Both the position numbers and the translations under genes were made by a program. This document shows, one piece after another, positions 36,801 through 47,999 of a stretch of DNA of 64,000 bases. Every line of letters starts with the position of its first letter. Position 1 is the stretch's first letter. The notes beneath the pieces are model-generated. The model saw only the letters and a list, made by a program, of their open reading frames with translations, was not told the origin of the DNA and made no database searches. Origin of the DNA: Oreocharis arfaki (taxonomy: Eukaryota; Chordata; Aves; Passeriformes; Paramythiidae); the NCBI GenBank assembly GCA_013398015.1, contig VZRR01009904.1:370612-434611 (forward strand). The letters run 5' to 3'.

Positions 36801-39776
36801 CAGTTAGATGCAAGCCAACTGATTTGCTCTAACTCAGTTACTTTTCACATAAAAATGATTGAGTCAGGGGTTTATTGTGCCTTAGTGGAAGATTAATACA
36901 GCCTAACACAGGTATTCCAGAGGTGACTGGCATGGAGATGCTGAACTACTTTTGCAACCAGAAAACTCTGGAAAGAAATGGTTAACTTCTCACTTCTGGC
37001 TGCAAAATAAGAGCTGTCATTCACATTATCTGTGGTTGCTTGATGTCCCACTGCACTATAAAAAGTGTGTGGCTTAGATCTTTGGGAGGTGAGGAAAGAA
37101 CAGCTAAAAGCTGTTGAAAAACTATTGGTTTCATCCAAAATTACATCCATGTGAAATTACATCTTGATGTTGTGTCTGTGAAAAAAAAAGTATGATTGGG
37201 CTGTCTCAGTAGGTAGCATTTTAAATGTCCATCATCTACAGTACAAAACCTGCTCTTATAGCTCTGGAAAAGAGAATCTGAAGAACTGCTGTACTGATAA
37301 TTTAGCTGGATGAAGAACCTGGTATGCTTCAGACTTCCAACCCCATTATTTATCTATTTGGCACTACTTTGACTTTGGATGAAATTCTGAAGGTGGGATA
37401 CATCCGGTCAATTAAGTCAGTTGGGAATGACTTCTTGTGGTGCTGTGTGTTTCTCTGGTGATTGTGATCTGTAACACCAAAGTTACACTCTTAACCTCTG
37501 TGCAATCCTGTTTAAACCTGCACAATGAAGCAAGTAATGAGCCAAAACCACCACAAATATAAGTAAAACTCGGGCTGTTACATGTTTTTTAATTGCAGAA
37601 ATAATTTCCATGAGGGGGTGTCACGAACGGGTGTGTTTGACATCACTTTAAAAAGCATTTTTCAGATCACACTGCAGCCTGGAAAGGAGGGAGGGGGAAT
37701 GCACCACCACAGGGGGATGGGAAATTCAATTTTTACTATCCTAAACCAAATATAAGGCAATTCTGCTTGTGAGGGTGCCTTCTATTGAAGGTTTTTGTTT
37801 GCTTTGGTTTTAAGGATTGATATGTATGTTGAAGGAACTCATGACCTTATGGGCTTCATTTTGATGTTCCCTTTCTTATCAGCGGAGGATAAAGAGAAAC
37901 AACGTGCCTTTATAGTTCAAAAGGCGACAAGCAGATATTTCCCAGTATATGAAAAGGTACGTAGGAGGATCATTTTCTTCCCTGATTCTGGAGGGATGAC
38001 AGTGGGAACACTGATTTTCACCACAACCAGAAGCAAAAGTGTCCGTGTAGTACTTTACACCAGGACATCCATACTGTCTGTTGGCTGGAGATGGGTCAGA
38101 GCAGTATCAGACAAGTTGGGGTGGGTCAACCCCAGAGCCTTTCAATTTATTTTCTTCCCCATGTCCAGGTGAGGAAGGGAGTGATAGAGCAACTTGGATG
38201 GGCACCTGGTGCCCAGCCAGGATCAACCCACCACAGTAATTTGCATTGCAAAAGCAGTACTAATTATCTTCTTTGTTTCACATTTCAAATACATCTTGTT
38301 GGGTTTTTTTTAAACACAGTAATACACAGTTATCACTGCTGACTTCTAGCCATACGGGAATCTTGGTGGTTTTCAGACAGATAATTTGAGAGATAGGACC
38401 CAAGAGATACTCTCAATGGAAATTAATATGCATGGACAGGATGATCTAGCAGAAATAGCTCCTTCCCCATTTTAAAGACTAAAGAAAAGACAGTTTTCCA
38501 CTTTGCCAGGTCTCCTATAGGTGGTTGTCAGGATGCATTCTGCCCTATATTCCACTTGTTGCATCTTAGCCCCAATGCTTTAGGCTGATCACCTCTCTTT
38601 TATACTCTCTACTTTCCCATTGAAGCTGTAACAACATACAGAAAAATTCCAGATAAATGAGACTTGAAAGGTGTGAATACCAAGAAGGTATCTAACCCTG
38701 TAGTCCAGTACACAGGGTTACCTAGGGCTATAGGAAGACAGGATCGGTAAGAGAAACCCTGGGATTGTAGATTTCTGCAGTAAAATGATCAGTGACTGCT
38801 GGCACATCCCCTGTTCCCTGTTAGCTGCATGGGAGAGAAGGGTGAAAAGGACACAGTAGTATTGTCAAAGAAGGTGTGCCTGTGCATTTTGAAAACATGA
38901 ACCTCAGCTGGCTATCCACACCTAAGTGTTTTCATCTATGGCATTTCTAGGTTCTGAAAGACCATGGGCAGGACTTCCTTGTTGGCAACAATTTTAGCTG
39001 GGCTGATGTTCATCTTCTCGAAGCCATTTTAATGGTAGAAGAGAAAAAGTCAGATGTGCTCTCAGGCTTTCCTCAGTTACAGGTACCTTGTACTAACAAG
39101 ATGCTCATATGGCTGTAAATGTGGTAAGTGATATTTCAAAGTCTGTTATGTGTAAGTAATTCCACAAAACATTTGTTACTTTTTCATTCTAGTCTTGCTC
39201 TTCCTGCTTTAGGTAGAGCCTTGTAAGGTGTTTCATCTAAAGAAACTCTTATTTTCTGGAGTAACCCTGTACACATCTGAAGAAATGCACCCTCCCTTTT
39301 TTTGCCTCTCCTCACCAGTTCTGTGATACCATTAAGTGGAAGATATTTTTGGATCACAAGAACTGATCTGAGTAATGCACATATCAGAAACCACACATAA
39401 CTGTTACCACTTCATCTCATATCAATACAAGACAAAGGGCTGATCTGTTACTGTGGAAAATAAAAGGGTTAAAGTGAGTGGGAGTAAAATCCATCCACTG
39501 TTAAAACCGTATTTCCTGTGTCACCGCCACATACAGCTTGTTAAAGGAAGTTACATAAATCAGTAAAATAGGGGTTTTTCTTGTGTTATTTTCTGTTCTT
39601 TAAATACCATGTACTTACTGTTTACTTTTTAGGCATTTAAAGCAAGGATAAGCAGCATTCCCACAATCAAGAAATTTCTGGAGCCAGGAAGCCAGAGGAA
39701 ACCTGTTCCTGATGATAAATATGTGGACACTGTCAGGAGAGTTCTCCGCATGTATTATGATCTAAAAGCAAATTAG
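33821..39776 (+). CDS. GSTA4: Alpha-class glutathione S-transferase, GSTA4-like
   Basis: Cytosolic homodimeric enzyme joining glutathione to electrophiles. Coding exons: 33821-33907, 35745-35796, 36531-36663, 37815-37956, 38951-39082, 39633-39776; all GT-AG, 690 nt, 229 residues. The first coding exon starts at 33801, leaving 20 nt of leader before ATG. N-terminal thioredoxin-like domain: MSGKPKLYY with catalytic Tyr9, Lys15 where human enzymes have Arg15, QVP with cis-Pro56, and QTRAIL binding the gamma-glutamyl group. The helical domain starts about residue 85 and has the N-capping box S-W-A-D in GNNFSWAD. Tyr212, the A4 residue acting on 4-hydroxynonenal, is present (KYVDTV). The C-terminus runs on to MYYDLKAN, seven residues beyond the usual 222. 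Adjacent to CILK1 on the same strand, as human GSTA4 is. The class is certain; the A4 name rests on position and Tyr212. Confidence 0.93.
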
Positions 39777-40410
39777 TTAGCCTGGCCGCAGGCTGTAAGA
39801 GAACTGCCAGATTGCACACGTCCAGTTATGCTGCGAAGGAAGGCAAAGGGGTGTTCGGGAGGTGTTTCAATGGGCACGAGGTTGTGCCCTCACACAAAAT
39901 ACAGTAGGCAGGTATCTTTGATAACACTTCAATACTAGCCTATTTTCTCTTTCATTCATCTCTTGATTTTTCCTGGTAATTTTTAGCAAGTGAAATAGCA
40001 GCCAGCACACTGTCTTCCTAGAGACTTTGAGGAATAGCAAAAAAGAGAAATGTGAGTTGCTGACTGATAACTTCAGCATGTTGTGCTATTTCTGAGGACT
40101 TTTTTCTAGATCTAGATCAAATTTTTACATGATGATTGCTTCCATTGTAGGCCTTTATTGCTCTTTAATATCACTGTTGGCAAATGAAACAAGTAGTTTC
40201 TAAAGAAGGTAGGAGTGAGGTTTTTCTCTTGCCAGTTCTACTGGACATCAGTGACTTGTCTGAAATGTCAACACTGTGCCTTTATAACTAAGCTGCACTT
40301 TTATTAATGAATTAGGAAATAAACTGACTGCCAAATGATGTTTTTGTTTAACTGCTGTATCTAGAGGACCTGTACTAATCAAATAAACTTTTTATGTAGT
40401 CACATTGTCC
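39777..40410 (+). other. 3' UTR of the GSTA4-like gene with poly(A) signals
   Basis: Follows the stop codon. Two AATAAA signals at 40318-40323 and 40382-40387 give a likely transcript end near 40.34 or 40.41 kb. Confidence 0.7.
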
Positions 40411-42980
40411 TGTTGTCTTGTGAATGAAGGTTGGGGCTTGCAAACATCATTTTTATTTTTCTTCTAGCATAAATTCTTTATATTTGATATGAGGAGGGTC
40501 CTTGTTGACCCATACACCTCATGGAAAGGCGTATTTTGTTTGTTTCATAAACAAGAGAATGGAAATGTGAAAGAGAGGTATAGTAAACCATCACACAAAC
40601 CTGATACAGCTCCTATCTAGTACCACCCAAACTCAAAATGTTGTTTCTTTTCTTCTTTTTTTTTTAAACTCCATGTTTTCCACAGACAACCAGACAAAGG
40701 AATTTAAAATGGTTTTAATCACTTCAACAAATGGCACTTAGGTTTTGAAAAGCTGCTCTGCAGGATGTTATCTTGGGGTTTCATATTTGTTATTTTACAG
40801 TTCTACATTAATGACATAGCTTAAAAAAAAGACTTGTGCTCAATCTCTAATGGCACTGGTTTATTCCTGTGTTAGCTGTGGGTTGAGAAATATGATGCTG
40901 CTTGACACTGGGATGTAGTAAGTACACTCATCTGATATTTAATGAACAAGCTGCCCACTTGAGAGCTCATCAGACTCCCCAGCTTCAGCACAATTGAAGC
41001 TGTCCCTCAGTGCCCAGTATACAAAGTTTGTATTGACCTACAGTAGTTCATTAGCTACTGTAATGTCAATTGCAATTACAGTTCAGTCCTTGGTTTAATA
41101 TCAGATTAGTTTAATAGTTTGGAAAACCCTGTAGTTGTTGATCATAATTCCTTGCTAAGTGAACTTCTTCTCCGCAATATGAGGAAAGTTGTGGCATAAT
41201 GCTGTTCAAGAGGTCCATAAGCAAAGATGCAGCAGATGTAGGAGGTGCCTCTGCCAGCACTTGGGGATAAGCCTAACAGCTGATGGTTATGCCTTTTAGT
41301 AAACACAGTGGTACAGCAGCGATGAATGTGAGCAGAAGAACAGTTGGTACTGAAGCCTTGTCATCAGCACTGTATGTGCTTGGAAGAGGGTTAACTTCAG
41401 CATAGCTCAAGAGTCGTCGGGAGGATTGAATGCCACTTAAACAGCATTTGGTGCACTTTCGGAGCACATTTTTCAGTTTAATTTTGTCCAGAAAGAATCC
41501 AGTTTGTACCCTCCAAGATCACACTGTAATGGGAGCCAAAGTGCAGTTAAGAAATTAATTTTTAAAACATTGTCCTGTTTCAGACCACTAATGTAGACAT
41601 ACCCTGCAATGCTCCAAGTCCAGCCCAACTGATGGTTCATGTCCTGGTATTTCAGTAAATTGTTGATGAGAACTTCTATTTTGTTTCATTGTTTTTTAGT
41701 TATCTTCTTGATTTGTTTTGAAATGAAGACACCTTAAAAGTGTTTACACATCGTGTGGCCTTCTCCATATAAAATCTACAGCCATGTTTGCTTATGCTGT
41801 GGTGGCAGGGCTACATGGTGTGAGACAGTGTGGTGGGTTAACCCTGTCTGACAACCTTCTTCGATATTCCCATGCAGGTTTGTCAGTTTACTTGCTAACC
41901 TGTAAAGAGCGGCCGGTTTACAGACTATTATTGTGATCTTCCATATTCTGGGCAAACTAGGGGTGAAATCAGCTTAAATCCAAGTATTTTACAAAATATT
42001 TTTTTCATTGAGCAACCTTGAGCCCTGGTAAGCACTCCAGCAGTAATTATTTAGGGTGGTAGCTGACTTCAGTATTGCTTTTACAACACATCAGAGCTCT
42101 TCAGTTTTGTTACCAGCCTTCAAGACAGTAGTAAACAAGTAAAATATACAGATGTTTGTTGCTGTTTGTTCTGTCTCTCAATGTTGTCAGCCCAATAACT
42201 CCTGGCTAAAAATTAGTCAAGAACACATAATAACCTCAGGATTTGTTTCACTCTTACCTGTCACAAAGCACTTAGGTGTTAGGCAGTTTTGATGTGTTCT
42301 CCAAGAAGGACTTGGAGTTTTCTTCAACTCTTGCTCTAGTGACACCTATTTACGTACAAATCAGCCTGGAGCATTATTCTGATAGCTAAGTAAATTTTGC
42401 TTAGTGGAGGTAAGAGTTGTGATCCTGGATAATTTTCGGTTTAAAACACTCTCTGCCAATGGAATGACAAATTAATTTCCATTGAAAACACTAGGATAAT
42501 TCTCACTGATTTAATAGCGAGAACAGAATATTTGCTTTAGTACCCATTATGGTTTCTGATAACTGTATGGGATCTTTTTTCTGCCTTGTGCTTGCTGATG
42601 TTTTGGTATATTGCAGTTAATTCCAATGGAACTCCACTATTTGGGTGAGCACATCTGAACACACAAAAGAAGCATCAGCTATTCATAGGAATTTTTCAAG
42701 TCTCCTGCATGCTTCTTGTGGCACCTCTTCACACCTGACTAAAGCAACACTAACCAGAAAAACCAGCAAGATGCCAAATTCAGGGAAGAATAGCCAGGTC
42801 AACTTGCTGAAGGATTCCTAACACTGCTTCTAGCAGGCACTTGACAGATATTCCTATGCTTAGTATCACTTGCAAATTGCCACCATAGGCAAAATAGACT
42901 TGATTTGGGGGAAATGTCTTTATTACCAATTAATTTAGTTGGTTGGTGAGAAAGAAAAACAAAAACTTGAATACTTTCCT
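40411..42980. other. Intergenic, nothing recognised
   Basis: AT-rich sequence with no supported gene or repeat family. TGTGGTGGGTTAACCCTG at about 41829 resembles the first bases of an avian LTR, but the similarity does not continue. Confidence 0.45.
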
Positions 42981-43500
42981 CCCACTCCTTCCCGGCCTCA
43001 ACCTCTCTCCTTCGTTCCCGACTCCTTTGCCTTCTCCCCTCCTTCTCCTGACGTGCAGGGCATTTTCTCCGCTGTTCTTCCTTGGCACTCCGCCGTGCAT
43101 GCTTTGCCCCTTGTAAAACACACCCCAGCCCGGCCGTGGGCTCAGCCGCGCCCTGCGGAGGGTGGTTGGATCCGGCTGGAACCGGCTGGAACCGGCGGCG
43201 GGCGGCGCGGGCAGCCCGGCCTCCCCTCATGGAGCCCCGCTGGAGCCAACGCCCTCTACAGCCGTGTCTGGGTTAATAAGCTGGTCGCTCAGCGGCTTTC
43301 CAAAGGGGCCGTGGGGATCACTGGGATCTGCTGGTGGTGGCACACAGCTTTGAGGTCCAAGAGGGGAAAAGCTCGCGTTCCGGAGGCGTGTAGGACCTGG
43401 ACACCAGGGTGCCTGGGCACTCACTGCTGGTGCAGAGAAGTTTCCAGGAGGCTGCCCTCGGAGCCCGAAATTCGGAATTTGCATTAAACCCCAATCTTGC
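42980..43500. promoter_or_regulatory. GC-rich patch before the GSTA remnant
   Basis: CpG-containing GC-rich sequence, with the near-repeat GGCTGGAACCGGCTGGAACCGG at about 43170. It precedes the decayed GSTA exon at 43635, as the CpG-rich block precedes the intact gene, so it may be the relic promoter of a dead copy. Long frames on both strands come from base composition. CTCATGGAGCCCCGCTGG at about 43227 faintly recalls GST exon 1 (GGATGGAGCCCATACGATGG) but is too short to call. Confidence 0.35.
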
Positions 43501-43634
43501 TCCTAGGAAAGGCTATTTTATTTGCTGCTGGGGAAAATTTTATACGGAGGCAACTCCTCGGCGTGTCCCCGGCTTTCAACAGCTCGGGAGCTCTGGGCAT
43601 AGAATTAGCCTGACATTTCTTTTCCTGCCCCCAG

Positions 43635-43768
43635 GTGGGGCCCTGCGCTTTCGGCAGGTGCCCTCGGTGGGGGCTGGCGGGAGAGAGGCGGTGTCTCCCA
43701 GAGCCATCCTCAGCCACAGAGCCCGAAAAGTACACCCTCCGTGGGAAGGACCTGAAGGACAGACCCTG
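43635..43768 (+). pseudogene. GSTA exon-3 remnant
   Basis: Homologous to exon 3 of both intact GSTs over its whole length. The acceptor is kept (CTGCCCCCAG|GTGGGG). Translation gives LRFRQVPSV (cf. LLFQQVPLV), then SPRAILSH (cf. QTRAILSY). After a one-base insertion before AAGTAC it continues in the next frame as KYTLRGKDLKDR (cf. KYNLYGKDLKER). The GSH-binding stretch EIDGMKMVQ is replaced by unrelated residues and the donor is altered (CCCTG|GTGCAG). No neighbouring exons 1, 2 or 4 were recognised. A dead member of the GSTA cluster. Confidence 0.85.
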
Positions 43769-44109
43769 GTGCAGTGACTTCAAACCTCGAAGCACCAGAT
43801 GCTCGTTTTTAACATGTGACTACTTTTGGAGTCAGTGGCAACAAACAATATTACCAGAACGCAATTTATCTGTAAAGCATGGTTAACCTCTGAGTGGAAG
43901 CATGTTTGCAAGCCACCTTGGAGTGCAGGGCAGAGAAAAGCGTATGTATACACATTTCCAGCAGCCCCTTCCAGGTTTTGTTTCAGTGCCGACGTCTGCT
44001 GGAATTTCTCGTGCTGCAGTCTGAGCCTATTGTCTCTTCTACTCACTGTGGTCCTCCAAGGACAGCCTGGTCCTTGCCAGAAACAAGGCTGACCAAGCTG
44101 CCAGTTTAG

Positions 44110-44810
44110 TTAATTGGTTTTTTGAAAATGCAGCCAGGGACGAGCAGAAGGGAGCAGCCCCACTGCCAGGCACGGCAAGGCCGAGCAACAATGTTAACAG
44201 CGCCGGCACCACGCTGGGTGCTCCCTGGGCAAGCAAATCACCTCAGGAGGACCTGGTGCTATGCTCCAGCACAGTTTTAAATTACTTTGGCTCGCTTCAT
44301 GATTGGTGAGTTCACCTTCGATGTCGTGGTGTCATTGGCTCGTCTAGGGGTCCATCTCTCACCAATCGTCCCTCTAGGGGCTGACTCTCTTGTCATCCAA
44401 TCCTGATTCTTCTTGATTGTGTCATATGGTGATGTCATGCTGCTGTTTTCTCCAGTGATGTAATCCCTGGAACTTTCTAGTGCACCCCATCCTGTGGCCA
44501 GCACCGCACTTGCTCAATGCCTCTATGCGAGCCCTCCCACTCTGTCCCAGTAGAACACAATTAACAAGACCTTATCCTACGATCAAATGAATTGAAAGGT
44601 TACAAATAACAATTGAACATGTTATAAATAACAGTTAAGACATTTTAAGAAAAGTAACAACCCAACATAAACCCAAAGTAGGTAATGATTTAACATACAT
44701 ATCTCGTAACAATCAACCAACTCCCTGCTTTATTACATGTTCATTCCTTATCTTGTTAACTTTATTAACATTTTAACAATCAAACCAAAACACACATAAC
44801 AGTCCTGGCC
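44110..44810 (-). mobile_element. Possible LTR, reverse orientation
   Basis: On the minus strand the segment begins TGTTATGTGTGTTTTGG, has a TATA-like AATTTAAAAC, and then a GC-rich part with CCTGCCTGG-like and TGTTGCTCGG blocks, a layout resembling U3-R-U5 of an avian ERV. No internal retroviral genes adjoin it and I cannot name the family. Boundaries are guesses. Confidence 0.35.
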
Positions 44811-46637
44811 CCTCTGCAGCTACATATTAGGTAGGTGAAGAGAGTAACTAGATCCTTGGCATTGCACTATTTCAGGGTGGATAATCAGCCATATGCCAGC
44901 TCCCAGCGTGCCACTGGCATCTGAAAATGTTAATGTGACCTTGGTGTATAGTGGAAATTTTCAAATAGCATTGTATGTCTGACTCTGACATTGACCCAAG
45001 AACTACCTAGCTATAGGCATCACTTACACGTAATGCAGAACTGGGGACAATTTTCTAGTTATGCTGTAGATTTCTGTTGCTTACCCTACAACTACTACTT
45101 TCCATTTAAGACCAATTTCAGCACTGCAGCAGTACCATTTAATCTCACACCTGGAAATGTCATCCAAGAGAAGATGGAATGGAATGTTAGCTTTTCTGGT
45201 AAGAGAAAAGGAGTTTCCCCTCATGGTTCAGCCTCAGATGCCAGAGCTTAGTACATATAGCTGGCTCAGCCCTGCCAGCCTACTTGGATACACCTTAGTT
45301 CAAGCAGAGAATATCTTTCCACTCACTTTTTCAAGGAAGTAGTTACCTGATTTTACTCATGCAGACAGATTTTCTGCAGCAAGTTATTCAGCAGACAGTT
45401 TTGCTGCAGGAGAACAGTAGTCAAGCGATGATCTGGGAGACAACTCTTCTGGATTCCTTTGAAAATCTAATTTGAAGAATTATTTCTGAGCAAGTTCAGA
45501 ATGAGTTGCACAGAGAGCTTTGAAATAAAGCAGTGTAACTCTTACACTTTTCAAAGTATCTTGTTGTTCTACATTCTTCCAAAGTATGCCCACACAACAA
45601 AACATAAGTGTAAGGAGTGTGTGTGTCTTAAATAATGACACTATTTTTCTAGGGCCACGGTGCTTTTTTTGCTAATAGTAGCAGTTGCTAAAATGAAGGC
45701 AGCGTAGGGCTGAAGCTGGAGAATGTGTATTTCCAGGATCTGGGGGTCATTTTTGCCCTACAAGGGAGACAGACCAAGACTTCACCAGTTGGATAGTGTC
45801 TTGGCTCTCCTTGAAGCAGTAGGGTTGCCTCTTCAAAACAGACAACTGAACTGTAGAGGTTTGGGCCCCAAAGACTGTTGTGTCTTTACTGCTCGTTCCA
45901 ACATGGAAGATTAGGAATCTCCACCTTCAGCAGTGAAACACATCCCCATTAACACTCTTCTAACATGAGTGTACGTCCAGTATTTTATTATTACAGCTTT
46001 ATTACCTTGTGTGTAAAGACCATAGACAGTTTCAGCATGGCTCTCAAGCACACCGAAGTCATCTTTCAATATTCGTAGTGTGGTAAGGACAGTTCAGGTG
46101 TCTGTGTACATACATGAAGTTTAAGCTGTCACCATGCAAGCTGATGAAAAGAGGCTTATGCATGTGTAAGGGAGCTGTTGCCTTTGTGAGCTGGGTGCTG
46201 AGGTCTATAGTGCTGTTAACTAGCAGGGCAAGGTGAGCCAGATTCCTATTCCATTATCAAACTTGCACTGAGAACTTCTCTTTGAGAACAATGGGACAAA
46301 AGCACATGAAGGTTTGTATCTAACCCAATGCACTTACCTTTCCCCTCACTTTTTACATATCTTGTACCATATCTACAGTTTCTTCTGATATTTTTTCATT
46401 TGTAGTTTTTATGGAAATGTAACTTGTACATGTACAACTTAGAGAACTGACTAAGGATGCAGAAATAAACCTGAAATGAAGCTTTAGATTATTAATAACT
46501 TCATCAACTCTTTTCTGGAGCAAAACTCAGAAAAGTCGTTAGTTTTTTTAATTCCTGTAAACATTTTTCCTCTTGAATCAAGCTGGTTACAATATTTCAT
46601 ATCTGTCAAACTTCTGCGGACAAAAGTCTAGCAACGG

Positions 46638-46703
46638 ATGGAAGCTATCCTGATGGTAGAAGAGAAAGTGCCCTCCATTCTCTCCAAGTTGCCTTTTCTG
46701 CAG
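46638..46703 (+). pseudogene. GSTA penultimate-exon remnant
   Basis: Twenty-two open codons reading MEAILMVEEKVPSILSKL and ending PFLQ, matching the end of the fifth coding exon of the intact genes (LLEAILMVEEKKSDVLSGF, PQLQ). The downstream donor is lost (CAG|GAAATT instead of CAG|GTAATT), and the 5' half of the exon (VLKDHGQDFLVGN) is unrecognisable. It lies 3 kb after the exon-3 remnant in the same orientation, so both may come from one dead gene. The EEKVPSIL wording is closest to A4-type GSTs. Confidence 0.8.
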
Positions 46704-47117
46704 GAAATTAAATCAAATAGTTATACACACATATTTATTTCAAGTTTTGAGGAAGACAAAATGCTTGGCAGTTTCTTGCACTCTTAAAGAATGCAGATGT
46801 AATCAAGAGAGAATCAGGAAATACAGCCAACAAAACAAAATGCAGAGAATAGAAGAGGAAAAAGTAGAGCTGAGAAATGTATGTGAGAAGTGAATTACAG
46901 ATCAATTAGTTACACAAATTATTAGATAAATTATTTCTTTCTATGCATGTGATTTCAGTAAGAGAGACAGAGAAGGGCTTTCATCTCCCCTATCTTATAA
47001 TACAAGCAATGAAAAGCAACATTTTCACAATAAGACAGTGGATCTCATTGGTAGAGGATGTCATTGAGGCTACGAATTTAAATGGATGAAAATAGTATGA
47101 AGGATATGATGAGCGCA

Positions 47118-47208
47118 ATGAAAGATACTGAAAAGATACTGAACACTTAGGGGCTTGAAAGATACTGAACATTTAGGGGTTTGAAAGATACTGAACACTT
47201 AGGGGCTA
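47118..47208 (+). repeat. 26-bp minisatellite, about three copies
   Basis: The unit GAAAGATACTGAACACTTAGGGG plus three bases occurs three times with one or two changes, after a partial unit (AATGAAAGATACTG). Confidence 0.9.
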
Positions 47209-47999
47209 AGCAGCTTTCTAGTGCAAAAAATATTAAGCTTTGAAAGGCAGGTTATCCCAGTGTTGATCACTGTATGGTTTTATACCTTGCCTTGTAGGCT
47301 TGTACCATCTAACTTGCATCTGCTTTTCTCTGAAGTTGTACCATCTGCTCTTAGGAAATTGCCTCCTCTCTCATCATCAGCCCTCAGCCACCATCTGATG
47401 AAGCCTGATTTCATAGGCTTTTGTTGGCTTGACTAAAGCTTTTCCGACCCCTATTATTAGTAGTAGAAAACAAAAAGATTATTTAAACTTAAGTTTAGAT
47501 TATTAGCAGTTTTAGTTGTAATAATACACGTAAAGTGAGAGTCCTAGAAAGACTCCCGGAGCATAACTGATACTAAATAGAGGAAACTTATACAAGTTTC
47601 TGTCAAAATATGAAGTAATTATAATACATGAGCTATTTCAGTTAAACAGTTCTCAATGAAATTTGTACTACTAAAGGTGTGTTTCAGTTGCCTTTGGAAC
47701 CTTGATCTTCCCTATCACATGCCTTGATAAATCAAGCCTTTGACAATGTTGAGATAGTTAGATCAATAAAGACTAAACAATCCAAATAACAATGTACTCT
47801 CCATTTAAACTCTCCTCACAGCACTACAATGGCTGTAAATCAGAACTGGGGTTATTGTTTTCAGACTTTCTTGTGCCAGTGGTCCAGCTGAGAGCCAAAG
47901 AGCTCAGAAAAATATGTGTGAGTGTGACTACAGGCTTGGTTAACCTTGCTTTGGGCAGTCAGTAAAGCTTCCTGCACAGAACCAGAGCAGTCACTGAAG

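Noticed and set aside
41829..41850. TGTGGTGGGTTAACCCTG as the start of an ERV LTR
   Set aside because: Similarity to avian LTR starts stops after about 20 bases and no other LTR features follow.
43227..43246. CTCATGGAGCCCCGCTGG as a relic of GST exon 1
   Set aside because: Only about 15 matching bases, with no similarity on either side; could easily be chance.
42799..43487. 143- and 182-codon frames on opposite strands
   Set aside because: GC-rich overlap with no recognisable domain; they also lack conserved splice or start context.
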